The notes under the pieces are model-generated. The model made no database searches, was not told where the DNA came from, and was given only the letters and a program-made list of their open reading frames with translations. Below are positions 1-6,356 of a stretch of DNA of 14,394 nt, in pieces. Position 1 is the stretch's first letter. Each line of letters starts with the position of its first letter. The stretch comes from an uncultured Bacilli bacterium (lineage in GTDB: Bacteria > Bacillota_I > Bacilli_A > RF39 > UBA660), in the NCBI GenBank assembly GCA_947629195.1, contig CANRCS010000015.1, positions 1 to 14,394 on the forward strand, written 5' to 3'. The position numbers were made by a program, and so were the translations under genes.

Positions 1-683
1 TTACTTTTTTCAAATTTCACATTACACATATCACTAATAATATTAGTATTTTTAATATCTTTTGTAATACTACTAACTTCTTCATTATTTAGTAAATGAT
101 TATTATTAAAACTTAAAATTTCTGTTTCATTTTCTTTTTTTCCATCTCTTATCATGTGTGCATAGTTTAAGTATTTTGAATCTTCTTTATTTAAAAATAA
201 AACTTCGTTTATAAATACAGTATTTTTAAGATTTAAAACGTTATTTTTTTCTAATTTATCCTTATATCCTATATATATATCTTTATATATTTTTTTTAAT
301 GAGGAATATATTCCTGATGATAAATATGGAACAATACATATTAAATCATTTCTATATTTTAATAAATCTTTACCAATTATTTTTCTTTCTGATTTAATTG
401 TAGATAATTTTATTAAGTTTCTATATCCATCATTATTTTTTGCATATAATAATAATGTTTTTTCATTATTATTTTTATCACTAATTTTTATTTCTAATCC
501 TATTATTGGTTTAATATTATTTTTAATACATTCTCTATAAAATTCCATTACTCCTGACATATTATCATCAGTAATTGCGATTGATTTTATATTATACTTT
601 ATACAGGTTTTTATAAGTTCTTTAATATTAATTAAACTAGATAGAAGTGAGTAATCTGTTTTTACATTTAATGGCGTATACAT
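1..683 (-). CDS. dnaE: DNA polymerase III alpha subunit DnaE, N-terminal part (partial)
   Basis: The 227 visible residues are the start of a DnaE-type replicative polymerase; the rest lies beyond the left edge. The N-terminus has the PHP-domain pattern: residues 10-14 DYSLL, a helix, then IAITDDN near residue 37, then KPIIGLEI near residue 60. This matches the opening of Gram-positive DnaE, which extends primers during lagging-strand replication. The metal-binding HLH of active PHP domains reads P4-L5-N6 and the usual TDH reads TDD, so this PHP domain is probably non-catalytic; partial loss is known in Gram-positive DnaE. The start is ATG at 683, with AGGAG about 9 bases upstream. It is separated from the tRNA gene by terminator-like hairpins, so it probably has its own promoter in the AT-rich leader, though I see no convincing -35 box there. 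PolC is less likely because the PHP domain begins at residue 1. Confidence 0.9.
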   Translation of the reverse strand, partial: MYTPLNVKTDYSLLSSLINIKELIKTCIKYNIKSIAITDDNMSGVMEFYRECIKNNIKPIIGLEIKISDKNNNEKTLLLYAKNNDGYRNLIKLSTIKSERKIIGKDLLKYRNDLICIVPYLSSGIYSSLKKIYKDIYIGYKDKLEKNNVLNLKNTVFINEVLFLNKEDSKYLNYAHMIRDGKKENETEILSFNNNHLLNNEEVSSITKDIKNTNIISDMCNVKFEKS

Positions 684-796
684 AACATCATCTCCTATCT
701 AGTATTTCTAATACAATTATATATTATTTTTAATTATAATTAAATAAATTTTTTATATTTAGTAATAATTTTTTTAAAACTGCATAATATAATATT

Positions 797-846
797 AGAA
801 CACTCCAAACGTTCTTGAGAATATCTCAAATTGGAGTGTTCTTTTT
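797..846. terminator. Strong stem-loop between tRNA-Ser and dnaE
   Basis: A 12-bp outer stem (797-808 with 831-842, AGAACACTCCAA/TTGGAGTGTTCT) encloses a 6-bp inner stem (815-820 with 824-829, TTGAGA/TCTCAA). The best T-run, CTTTTTATT, lies on the plus-strand side, while the minus-strand side reads TTCTAATATTATATT. It may be a bidirectional or backup terminator behind the tRNA, or a structured element before dnaE. No plus-strand gene is visible that would need it. Confidence 0.5.
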
Positions 847-851
847 ATTAT

Positions 852-882
852 ATTAAAATAAAAATCCTTATAAATAAGGATT
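852..882 (-). terminator. Rho-independent terminator of tRNA-Ser
   Basis: On the minus strand an 8-bp stem (863-870 with 875-882, AATCCTTA/TAAGGATT) with a 4-base loop is followed by TTTATTTTAAT. It starts about 10 bases after the tRNA 3' end. Confidence 0.75.
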
Positions 883-892
883 AAATACATAA

Positions 893-983
893 TGGCGGAG
901 TGAGAGGGATTTGAACCCTCGCAGCAGTTTCCCACTCTACACCCTTAGCAGGGGCGCCTCTTCAGCCTCTTGAGTATCACTCC
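893..983 (-). tRNA. tRNA-Ser (anticodon GCU), CCA encoded
   Basis: This tRNA reads serine AGC/AGU codons. Read on the minus strand, the acceptor stem GGAGTGA pairs with TCACTCC and is followed by discriminator G and an encoded CCA (893-895). The anticodon stem CGCCC/GGGTG closes the loop CTGCTAA, giving anticodon GCT. A long class II variable arm follows, and the T-arm has GGTTCAAATCC. The long variable arm together with the GCT anticodon fixes the identity as serine. It is flanked by its own extended -10 promoter and an intrinsic terminator, so it appears to be a single-gene unit, although read-through from ldh-smr is also possible. Confidence 0.96.
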
Positions 984-1000
984 AGCACATATATAATTCT

Positions 1001-1029
1001 ATCATACCATTATTAATTTTACAATTAAA
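1001..1029 (-). promoter_or_regulatory. Candidate promoter of tRNA-Ser
   Basis: On the minus strand an extended -10 element TGGTATGAT (TATGAT at 1006-1001) lies 17 bases after a weak -35 TTTAAT (1029-1024). The predicted start is about 10 bases before the tRNA 5' end. Confidence 0.5.
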
Positions 1030-1041
1030 ATCGAAGAATTT

Positions 1042-1332
1042 CTAATATTTTTTATTGACATTATTTTTATTTAACCATATTCTAGTACATCCAATATTTG
1101 GATTACCTAGTTCATATTTTAAAATTCTTTTATCATTTTTAACTGTATCAATAACTGTTTTTCTAAGTATTCCACTACCATTTCCGTGTATTATATAAAA
1201 GTCATTATTAGACATTTTACAATTATCATTAATAAAATCTAATATCATAACACGTGCGATATCCCTATCTAGGCCGTGCAGATCAATATATGGTAAATTA
1301 ACGGTAAATGGGTCTACAAAAGTTTTTTTCAT
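1042..1332 (-). CDS. Stand-alone Smr-domain protein
   Basis: This 96-aa protein consists almost entirely of a Smr (small MutS-related) domain. Residues 16-20 IDLHG carry the conserved DLHG motif and residues 49-57 HGNGSGILR match the HGxGxGxLR loop. In MutS2 and stand-alone Smr proteins this domain binds or cleaves nucleic acids; in some Bacilli MutS2 it is linked to rescue of collided ribosomes. The MutS2 ATPase body is absent here, so the substrate is unknown. The start ATG at 1332 follows a weak AGGA, 16 bases after the ldh stop codon, so the gene is probably co-transcribed with ldh. Nothing suggests truncation; the length is normal for a single Smr domain. Confidence 0.85.
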   Translation of the reverse strand: MKKTFVDPFTVNLPYIDLHGLDRDIARVMILDFINDNCKMSNNDFYIIHGNGSGILRKTVIDTVKNDKRILKYELGNPNIGCTRIWLNKNNVNKKY

Positions 1333-1348
1333 ACTACATCATTCCTAT

Positions 1349-2257
1349 TTATATATCTAAATCATTTTTAATTTTACTTAATATTTCTATACTATTATTT
1401 AACTTTTTAATTTCTTCTTCACTTAAATCTATATCAACACTACTTACTATTCCATTTCTATTAATTATTGATGGCATACCATAATATAAATCGTGTTTAG
1501 TAGAATATGTCGAAACTGATAATATAGATGCTTCATTATCTAAAATTGCATTAGTAATTCTAGTTAAGCACATACCTATACCATAACATGTTACTCCCTT
1601 TTTATCAATTATTTCATAAGCTGCATTTTTAACTTCTTCTGAAATTTCATTTAGCTCTTTTGAAGATAAAAACTTTTCTATATTGTTTACTCCAATCATT
1701 GCATTACTCCATGATACAAATTCACTATCTCCATGTTCTCCTATTACATAAGCATGTATATTTTTAGGATTAAGGCTCAATCTTTTCCCTACTAAATATC
1801 TTAATCTTGATGTATCTAACATTGTACCACTACCAATTACTCTATTAGATGGAAATTTAGATAATTTTTTAGTAATTAGTGTCATTATATCAACAGGATT
1901 AGTTGCAATCAAATAAATACCTTTAAAATTGGTTTTATTAATTTCATTTATTATAGATTTAAAGACTATGTAATTTTTCTTAACTAAATCTAATCTTGTT
2001 TCACCAACTTCTTGATTTTTTCCCGCACATATACAAGTTATATCTGCATTATTACAATCTGAGTAATCTCCACATTTAATATATAATTTTGTAGGAGAAA
2101 ATGCAATACCATGATTTAAATCCATAACTTCTCCCATGGCTTTTTTCTTATCAATATCTATTAATACTAATTCATCAACTTTAGTTTTTTGATTAAGAAG
2201 TGAATAAGCATAACTCATACCAACAAAACCACAACCTATAATTACGACTTTACTCAT
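1349..2257 (-). CDS. ldh: L-lactate dehydrogenase
   Basis: This cytoplasmic enzyme reduces pyruvate to L-lactate with NADH, regenerating NAD+ at the end of glycolysis. The 302-aa protein has the Rossmann motif G8-C-G10-F-V-G13 and Asp34 for the NAD ribose. Gln82 in NQEVGETRLD selects pyruvate (malate dehydrogenase has Arg there). Arg88, Asp148 and Arg151 (LDTSR), and the catalytic His175 (GEHGD) are all present. Arg153 and His168 sit where the FBP-contacting residues of allosteric bacterial LDHs lie (dogfish numbering 173 and 188), so FBP activation is plausible. The start ATG at 2257 has AAGGAGAG upstream. No clear -35 box is visible, though AT-rich -10-like sequences occur around 2300. smr follows 16 bases downstream. 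Confidence 0.96.
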   Translation of the reverse strand: MSKVVIIGCGFVGMSYAYSLLNQKTKVDELVLIDIDKKKAMGEVMDLNHGIAFSPTKLYIKCGDYSDCNNADITCICAGKNQEVGETRLDLVKKNYIVFKSIINEINKTNFKGIYLIATNPVDIMTLITKKLSKFPSNRVIGSGTMLDTSRLRYLVGKRLSLNPKNIHAYVIGEHGDSEFVSWSNAMIGVNNIEKFLSSKELNEISEEVKNAAYEIIDKKGVTCYGIGMCLTRITNAILDNEASILSVSTYSTKHDLYYGMPSIINRNGIVSSVDIDLSEEEIKKLNNSIEILSKIKNDLDI

Positions 2258-2322
2258 GAGAATCTCTCCTTATTAATTTTATCATCATATTATTATATTA
2301 GCAATTTTTTAAAAAAATATTT

Positions 2323-2353
2323 ACAAAAAAAGTATAACTTCAAAATTATACTT
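2323..2353 (-). terminator. Rho-independent terminator after the 378-aa membrane protein
   Basis: An 8-bp stem (2330-2337 with 2346-2353, AAGTATAA/TTATACTT) is followed on the minus strand by a run of seven T residues. The stop codon (2352-2354) overlaps the stem, so the signal is packed onto the gene end and isolates ldh downstream. Confidence 0.75.
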
Positions 2354-3488
2354 ATTTTTTTACAAATTGTCTTCCTTTTTCATCTTTTTTAATAGTCTCT
2401 TCACCAAATTCTTGATTATTTGTTTCTACATATGAAACAAAGTCTTTTTCATTTACATCTGTTTTTTGATAATTAATACTTTCATTATCAGAATTACCTA
2501 TATTTTTATTTTCTAATTTTATCTTTTCTTCTTCTAATTGTTTTCTAATTAAAACTGTATCATTTATTAACTTTTTTAATTCACTATTTAACTCTAATTC
2601 ATCTTTATAACTATCTGAATTTGAAAGAGCATTATTACCTAATTCGTTGTTGTATTTATTAAAAACCTCATAATTATCTTTATTATATTTAATTGAGTAA
2701 ATTAATCCACTAAGTCCACCAACTACAAAGGGAGTGAAGGTAATTATAGGATTAAATACAATATTACCAATCTTGTATATAGATAATAACATAAATGTAA
2801 TTTCAGTAATTATTGGAACAACATATGAAGCGACTAATGTATAAAAACCAATATTTTTAAGTCTATTAATTTTATTTCTAACATCATAAAATCTATCTCT
2901 TAATGTACATTTTTTTGAAATCATATCAATATTTTTTTGGTTGTTTAAAAGAGTTTTGGTTAACTTTTCAATATTAGATGTTATTTCTTTTTCTGTTCTA
3001 TCATTATTATCTTTTTCCAAGACAAGATAATTTTGAGATAAAGCATCTATCGACTTTTCATTTGAAGACAAATCATCATATATTTTACTAATTATTTTAT
3101 TTTCATTTTTAAATTTATTTTTTTCTAAAATATATTTTATTTTTTCTTCTGTTTTTTCTTTTTCTGTTTTTGAATTAGAAAATTTTTCAAATTCTTCTTT
3201 TGGTTTTTTTAAAATAACTTTTTGTGATATAAAACCAATAACTATTGGCAATATACATGATACAACATGTACTAAATTAAAATTTGCTCCTATATTTATA
3301 AATGTTGGTCCTAATATATATGCAAATTGAAGTATCAATGCAGGAATTGATGCTATTAATAATTTATTTGAAATTGTATTAGAATTTATCAAGTTAATTT
3401 TTCTATCTAATTCTTTAATTTTTTTAAGATTATCATTATATTCTTTTTCAAGTTTTTCTCTTATTTTTTCTGATTCATTTACATTCAT
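2352..3488 (-). CDS. Coiled-coil membrane protein with two transmembrane hairpins, function unknown
   Basis: I do not recognise this 378-aa protein. Its layout is repeated: a charged coiled coil (about 5-38), a transmembrane hairpin (about 43-64 and 72-93), a long charged coiled coil (about 95-210), a second hairpin (about 213-236 and 243-266), a third helical segment (about 290-330) and a polar tail. The two hairpins both contain a Pro-Ile/Gly-rich second helix, which suggests an internal duplication. There is no signal peptide, so both ends and the middle coil should face the cytoplasm. The start ATG at 3488 has a perfect AGGAGG at 3505-3500. It has its own promoter and terminator, so it is a single-gene unit. 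A scaffold or envelope-organising role is possible but unsupported. Confidence 0.85.
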   Translation of the reverse strand: MNVNESEKIREKLEKEYNDNLKKIKELDRKINLINSNTISNKLLIASIPALILQFAYILGPTFINIGANFNLVHVVSCILPIVIGFISQKVILKKPKEEFEKFSNSKTEKEKTEEKIKYILEKNKFKNENKIISKIYDDLSSNEKSIDALSQNYLVLEKDNNDRTEKEITSNIEKLTKTLLNNQKNIDMISKKCTLRDRFYDVRNKINRLKNIGFYTLVASYVVPIITEITFMLLSIYKIGNIVFNPIITFTPFVVGGLSGLIYSIKYNKDNYEVFNKYNNELGNNALSNSDSYKDELELNSELKKLINDTVLIRKQLEEEKIKLENKNIGNSDNESINYQKTDVNEKDFVSYVETNNQEFGEETIKKDEKGRQFVKK

Positions 3489-3525
3489 ATCTTATAAAAC
3501 CTCCTAAATAAAAATATGTAAGTCT

Positions 3526-3554
3526 ATTATACAGTTTTTAAAAAGAGAAAGCAA
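3526..3554 (-). promoter_or_regulatory. Sigma-A type promoter of the 378-aa gene
   Basis: On the minus strand TTGCTT (3554-3549), a 17-base spacer and a perfect TATAAT (3531-3526). The -35 box abuts the stop codon of the upstream phosphoesterase gene and forms part of that gene's terminator stem. Confidence 0.75.
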
Positions 3555-3576
3555 CTATTTTATAACTAATTGCTTT
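3540..3576 (-). terminator. Possible terminator of the phosphoesterase operon overlapping the next promoter
   Basis: On the minus strand AAAGCAA (3576-3570) pairs with TTGCTTT (3554-3548) around a 15-base loop containing the stop codon, followed by CTC and five T residues. The 7-bp AT-rich stem is weak. Its distal arm is the -35 box of the next gene. Confidence 0.4.
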
Positions 3577-4556
3577 ACTTTATTTTTATCTTTACCAGCT
3601 TCATCCCACATATCATTTTTATTAAATAATATCTCTTCTGGTTCAAAATATTGTATATTTCCTTTACTATCAGAGTAAATATTTAAAAAATATGCACCCA
3701 CTACATTAGATAATCCTTGTTTTCTTTGAAATTGTGTTTTACCACAAAAGCATGGTACTTCAATTCCTCTTACATTTCTATATACAAATGAATAACTTTT
3801 ATGATAATGTCCAATTAACAAAATTTTTGGTTTATGATTTGACTCAAGTATTTCAATTCTTTTTTGAGGTTTATATGAAATAGATTGTGATGAACCTCCT
3901 CCTGGATGGTCCATAAATATTTTTATTCCATTAATATTTATTGAAGCACTATCTTGACCTAAATAAACCATATCTTTCCTAATTCTTGAAACCCAATTAT
4001 TTATTGTAGCTTGTCCATTTTTATAGTGAGTTTCATCATGACTTCCAAGTATATATTTTGTAGTAATTCCTTTTACTTTAGGATACATGTCAACTACGTA
4101 TGAAGCTTGTTCATCAAATCCATGTAAAAATTGCTGTCTAGGTTGTTCTGGTCTATTTAAATAATTACCATCTACCATGTCTCCACAATGAAGTACTGTA
4201 TCAATTCCCCTATTATATGCTTCCTTATAAACCTTATTTAGAAGGTGCAACTGTTGATGTATATTTCCAAAATGAGTATCAGATACAACACAAATTTCAG
4301 TATGTATAAGTTTATTGTAATCCATGTTTGGCTTTGTAGTAATAGTATTTTTGGATAAACTTTTTTTAAATACCAAAGTGTTATCCGTCTTTATTATTTC
4401 AATATTTTTTCCATATAATCTACATAATTCTAATATACCATTTAATTCATTACTATTTATATGAAATTTTTCCATAAAATCTTCCACTGAAGAGTTATTT
4501 TTCATATATTTGTATAACTTATTTATATATTCAATATCAATACTTTTTTCTTCCAT
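3555..4556 (-). CDS. Winged-helix/calcineurin-like metallophosphoesterase
   Basis: This 333-aa protein has an N-terminal helix-turn-helix-like segment (about 8-65) and a metallophosphoesterase domain (about 86-300). The two-metal motifs are D93-T-H95, G125-D126-M-V-D129, G171-S-H173-D174, a His in DHPGG (H217) and G249-H250-Y-H252. The enzyme should hydrolyse a phosphoester; whether the substrate is a nucleic acid, a cyclic nucleotide or another compound cannot be read from the sequence. The third motif has Ser172 where most families have Asn (GNHD), so a metal ligand is altered. The N-terminal segment suggests nucleic-acid binding. The start ATG at 4556 follows GGGGGA, which overlaps the end of the upstream paralog (10-base gap), so translation is probably coupled. 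No signal peptide is present. Confidence 0.88.
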   Translation of the reverse strand: MEEKSIDIEYINKLYKYMKNNSSVEDFMEKFHINSNELNGILELCRLYGKNIEIIKTDNTLVFKKSLSKNTITTKPNMDYNKLIHTEICVVSDTHFGNIHQQLHLLNKVYKEAYNRGIDTVLHCGDMVDGNYLNRPEQPRQQFLHGFDEQASYVVDMYPKVKGITTKYILGSHDETHYKNGQATINNWVSRIRKDMVYLGQDSASININGIKIFMDHPGGGSSQSISYKPQKRIEILESNHKPKILLIGHYHKSYSFVYRNVRGIEVPCFCGKTQFQRKQGLSNVVGAYFLNIYSDSKGNIQYFEPEEILFNKNDMWDEAGKDKNKVKQLVIK

Positions 4557-4566
4557 TTTAATCCCC

Positions 4567-5556
4567 CTATCTATTTAACTTATCTATTTTTAATACTTTT
4601 GATTTTATATAATCATCTTTATTTGTTTTATAATATACAGAATCAAATGCATTAACGCTTTTTAATTTTCCATATCTATCAGTTTTTACAGTAACATACC
4701 ATGCACCAATTGTATTAGAATATCTTTTATCACTCATTTCTCTTGTTGTCGCACATACACTTGGAACAGAAATACATTTTACATTTCTATATGTAAATTT
4801 TTCCATTTGTAGTAGGCCACCATAAAGTAAAATATCTGGCTTATCTTCACTTCTAAATGAATCTACTTGTTGTTGTGGTCTATATGAAACTGTATATGTT
4901 TTAATTAATTTAGGATTAAAAACTAACATATTAGCCTTATCAATTTTTATATTACAAGAACTATATCCTAAATAAATCATATCATCTCTTATTTCGCTTA
5001 TTCTTTTACCAATATTTATTTTATTATTTTTTAAATGTTTTTCATCTTTAATTCCTGTAATAAAATATGTTTTCATACCATCTATATATGGATAAGATTG
5101 AGCAATATAATCTACTTGACTTAATGTGTCATCCAAAAAGTTGCTTTCAGAATATATATTTGTTAGTGGATATAATCCTTCAGATATATTTCCACAATGA
5201 ATTACATTTCTATAACCTAAATCATAAGCTTTAGAATATATATCATTTAAAATTGATAATTGTTGAAATTTAGAACCAAGTCTAGTATCAGAGATTGCTA
5301 CAAATTTAAATTCATTATTTTCATCAGTATTAAATTGATATTCATTATCATTATCTAATTCTCTTTCACCTTGATTGAACATGTATATATCATCATCTCT
5401 TTTTTGAATAACGATATTAGTACCTTCCATTCTAAGTTCTCTAATTAAACCCAGTACTTCATATTCATTTAATTCCAAAGTTTTACAAATATCAGACAAA
5501 TTAATCTCCTTTTTAGTAAGTTTTGTTAATTCATCCAATACATCTTTCTTTTCCAT
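4567..5556 (-). CDS. Degenerate (pseudo-)metallophosphoesterase paralog with N-terminal winged helix
   Basis: This 329-aa paralog of the next gene in the operon aligns with it over its full length (shared RNVIHCGN/DTVLHCGD, DMIYLG/DMVYLG, SYRPQ/SYKPQ, YRNV segments). Its N-terminus (about 5-62) looks like a winged helix. The metal-binding sites are mostly gone: DTH is D90-T-R92, GDxxD is G122-N-I-S-E126, SHD is I169-K-D171, the motif IV His is N214, and GHxH is GGLL (246-249). It is therefore unlikely to be catalytic, yet the frame is intact and the length preserved, which argues for selection on a binding or regulatory role. I chose ATG 5556 because GGAGG lies 5 bases before it; a TTG four codons upstream overlaps that ribosome binding site. 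It is the first gene of the two-gene operon. Confidence 0.85.
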   Translation of the reverse strand: MEKKDVLDELTKLTKKEINLSDICKTLELNEYEVLGLIRELRMEGTNIVIQKRDDDIYMFNQGERELDNDNEYQFNTDENNEFKFVAISDTRLGSKFQQLSILNDIYSKAYDLGYRNVIHCGNISEGLYPLTNIYSESNFLDDTLSQVDYIAQSYPYIDGMKTYFITGIKDEKHLKNNKINIGKRISEIRDDMIYLGYSSCNIKIDKANMLVFNPKLIKTYTVSYRPQQQVDSFRSEDKPDILLYGGLLQMEKFTYRNVKCISVPSVCATTREMSDKRYSNTIGAWYVTVKTDRYGKLKSVNAFDSVYYKTNKDDYIKSKVLKIDKLNR

Positions 5557-5561
5557 AAATA

Positions 5562-5566
5562 CCTCC
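5562..5566 (-). promoter_or_regulatory. Ribosome binding site fixing the pseudo-phosphoesterase start
   Basis: GGAGG with a 5-base spacer to ATG 5556. An in-frame TTG at 5568 would place the site inside the coding region, so the ATG is preferred. Confidence 0.8.
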
Positions 5567-5591
5567 AAGAGTGTACAATTAATCTCTTAAA

Positions 5592-5636
5592 TTAATTAAA
5601 ATAGGAGTGATTAAATCTTATTAATAATAGTTTCAT
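5592..5636 (-). CDS. Possible 14-aa leader peptide in the phosphoesterase operon leader
   Basis: On the minus strand AGGAG lies 7 bases before an ATG (5636-5634), which opens a 14-codon frame MKLLLIRFNHSYFN ending in TAA at 5594-5592. The ribosome binding site lies in the 5' arm of the long stem-loop and the codons run through the loop and 3' arm, so ribosome occupancy would change folding. The arrangement resembles a translated leader, but a frame this short can arise by chance and the peptide has no strong run of one amino acid. Confidence 0.25.
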   Translation of the reverse strand: MKLLLIRFNHSYFN

Positions 5637-5650
5637 TTAATCACTCCTAT
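5601..5650 (-). promoter_or_regulatory. 16-bp stem-loop at the 5' end of the phosphoesterase transcript
   Basis: A perfect 16-bp stem (5601-5616 with 5635-5650, ATAGGAGTGATTAAAT and its complement) with an 18-base loop. On the minus strand it is followed by TTTTAATTAATTTAAG, a weak T-tract. It begins about 5 bases after the predicted transcription start and lies about 45 bases before the coding start. It could be an attenuator, an RNA-stabilising 5' hairpin or a protein-binding site. Confidence 0.65.
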
Positions 5651-5661
5651 CCTATAATAAA

Positions 5662-5690
5662 AGTATAACATTTTATAATTTCAACTTCAA
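5662..5690 (-). promoter_or_regulatory. Sigma-A type promoter of the phosphoesterase pair
   Basis: On the minus strand TTGAAG (5690-5685), a 17-base spacer and TATACT (5667-5662). The predicted start near 5655 puts the long stem-loop at the beginning of the RNA. Confidence 0.65.
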
Positions 5691-5759
5691 TAAAATTTGT
5701 GAAAATCATAGATTTTTCATTTTTACAATGAGAAATATTTTTCTATTTAATTACATTAA

Positions 5760-5795
5760 AAATACAAAGAATATTCTTTAAAATTCTTTGTATTT
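5760..5795 (-). terminator. Probable terminator of the type VII cargo operon
   Basis: A 13-bp AT-rich stem (5760-5772 with 5783-5795) with a 10-base loop lies just after the stop of the last gene. On the minus strand it is followed by TTAATGTAATTAAAT, a poor T-tract. Its position supports a terminator or 3'-end stabilising role. Confidence 0.5.
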
Positions 5796-5804
5796 ATTGC
5801 TTAA

Positions 5805-6341
5805 CTACTTAGTTTTTAATTGCATTTTAGTTCTATATTCCATACCAATTCTTAGACTATTGATATTTTCGTTTACACCAGATGCATAATCTACATCTAA
5901 AAGTGCTTCTGATAATTCCATTTTTGCTCTATCCTTATTATAAGTAGAAACTAATTCATATTTATTTAATAAATTAGTACGTAACTCTTCTGCTTCTTTT
6001 CCTGATATTAATTCTTCGTTATATAATTTATTTTGTGCTAAAGAAAATGCTTTATGTGATAAGAAATACAATTCTTGCAGATTTTTATCCTCTACTATAA
6101 TACTCATTTTTGAATCTTCATTTAAGTTTTTCCATTCATTTAATTCTCTATTTTTCAAGATACTCAACAATTTTTCTATATCAGTATCAGAAGAAATACC
6201 GCTAAAAAGTGAATCATATTTTCTTACAAAATATTCCTTATATAAATTACTTATTTTATCTTTGTTAGATTCTTCTATATTTTCTAAAAATATAGGAAGT
6301 AATTCTTTTAATATTTTATTTATTATTTCTTCTTTTTCCAT
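5805..6341 (-). CDS. Candidate immunity or accessory protein for the adjacent toxin
   Basis: I do not recognise this 178-aa, charged, mostly helical protein. It has no signal peptide, membrane segment or cysteines, so it should be cytoplasmic. It begins 15 bases after the stop codon of the 754-aa putative metalloprotease effector, with a strong GGAGG before ATG 6341, and is the last gene of that operon. In type VII and other polymorphic-toxin loci the gene immediately downstream of the effector usually encodes its immunity protein, so that is the leading guess. An export chaperone or another accessory factor is also possible. The assignment rests on position, not on homology. Confidence 0.8.
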   Translation of the reverse strand: MEKEEIINKILKELLPIFLENIEESNKDKISNLYKEYFVRKYDSLFSGISSDTDIEKLLSILKNRELNEWKNLNEDSKMSIIVEDKNLQELYFLSHKAFSLAQNKLYNEELISGKEAEELRTNLLNKYELVSTYNKDRAKMELSEALLDVDYASGVNENINSLRIGMEYRTKMQLKTK

Positions 6342-6356
6342 AATATTTCCTCCAAT

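Noticed and set aside
797..983. T-box riboswitch before dnaE, suggested by GGAGTG/CACTCC shared between the hairpin and the tRNA-Ser acceptor stem
   Set aside because: No T-box consensus or specifier loop is visible and the shared 6-7 bases are too short; the similar bases in the 5601-5650 stem also look coincidental.
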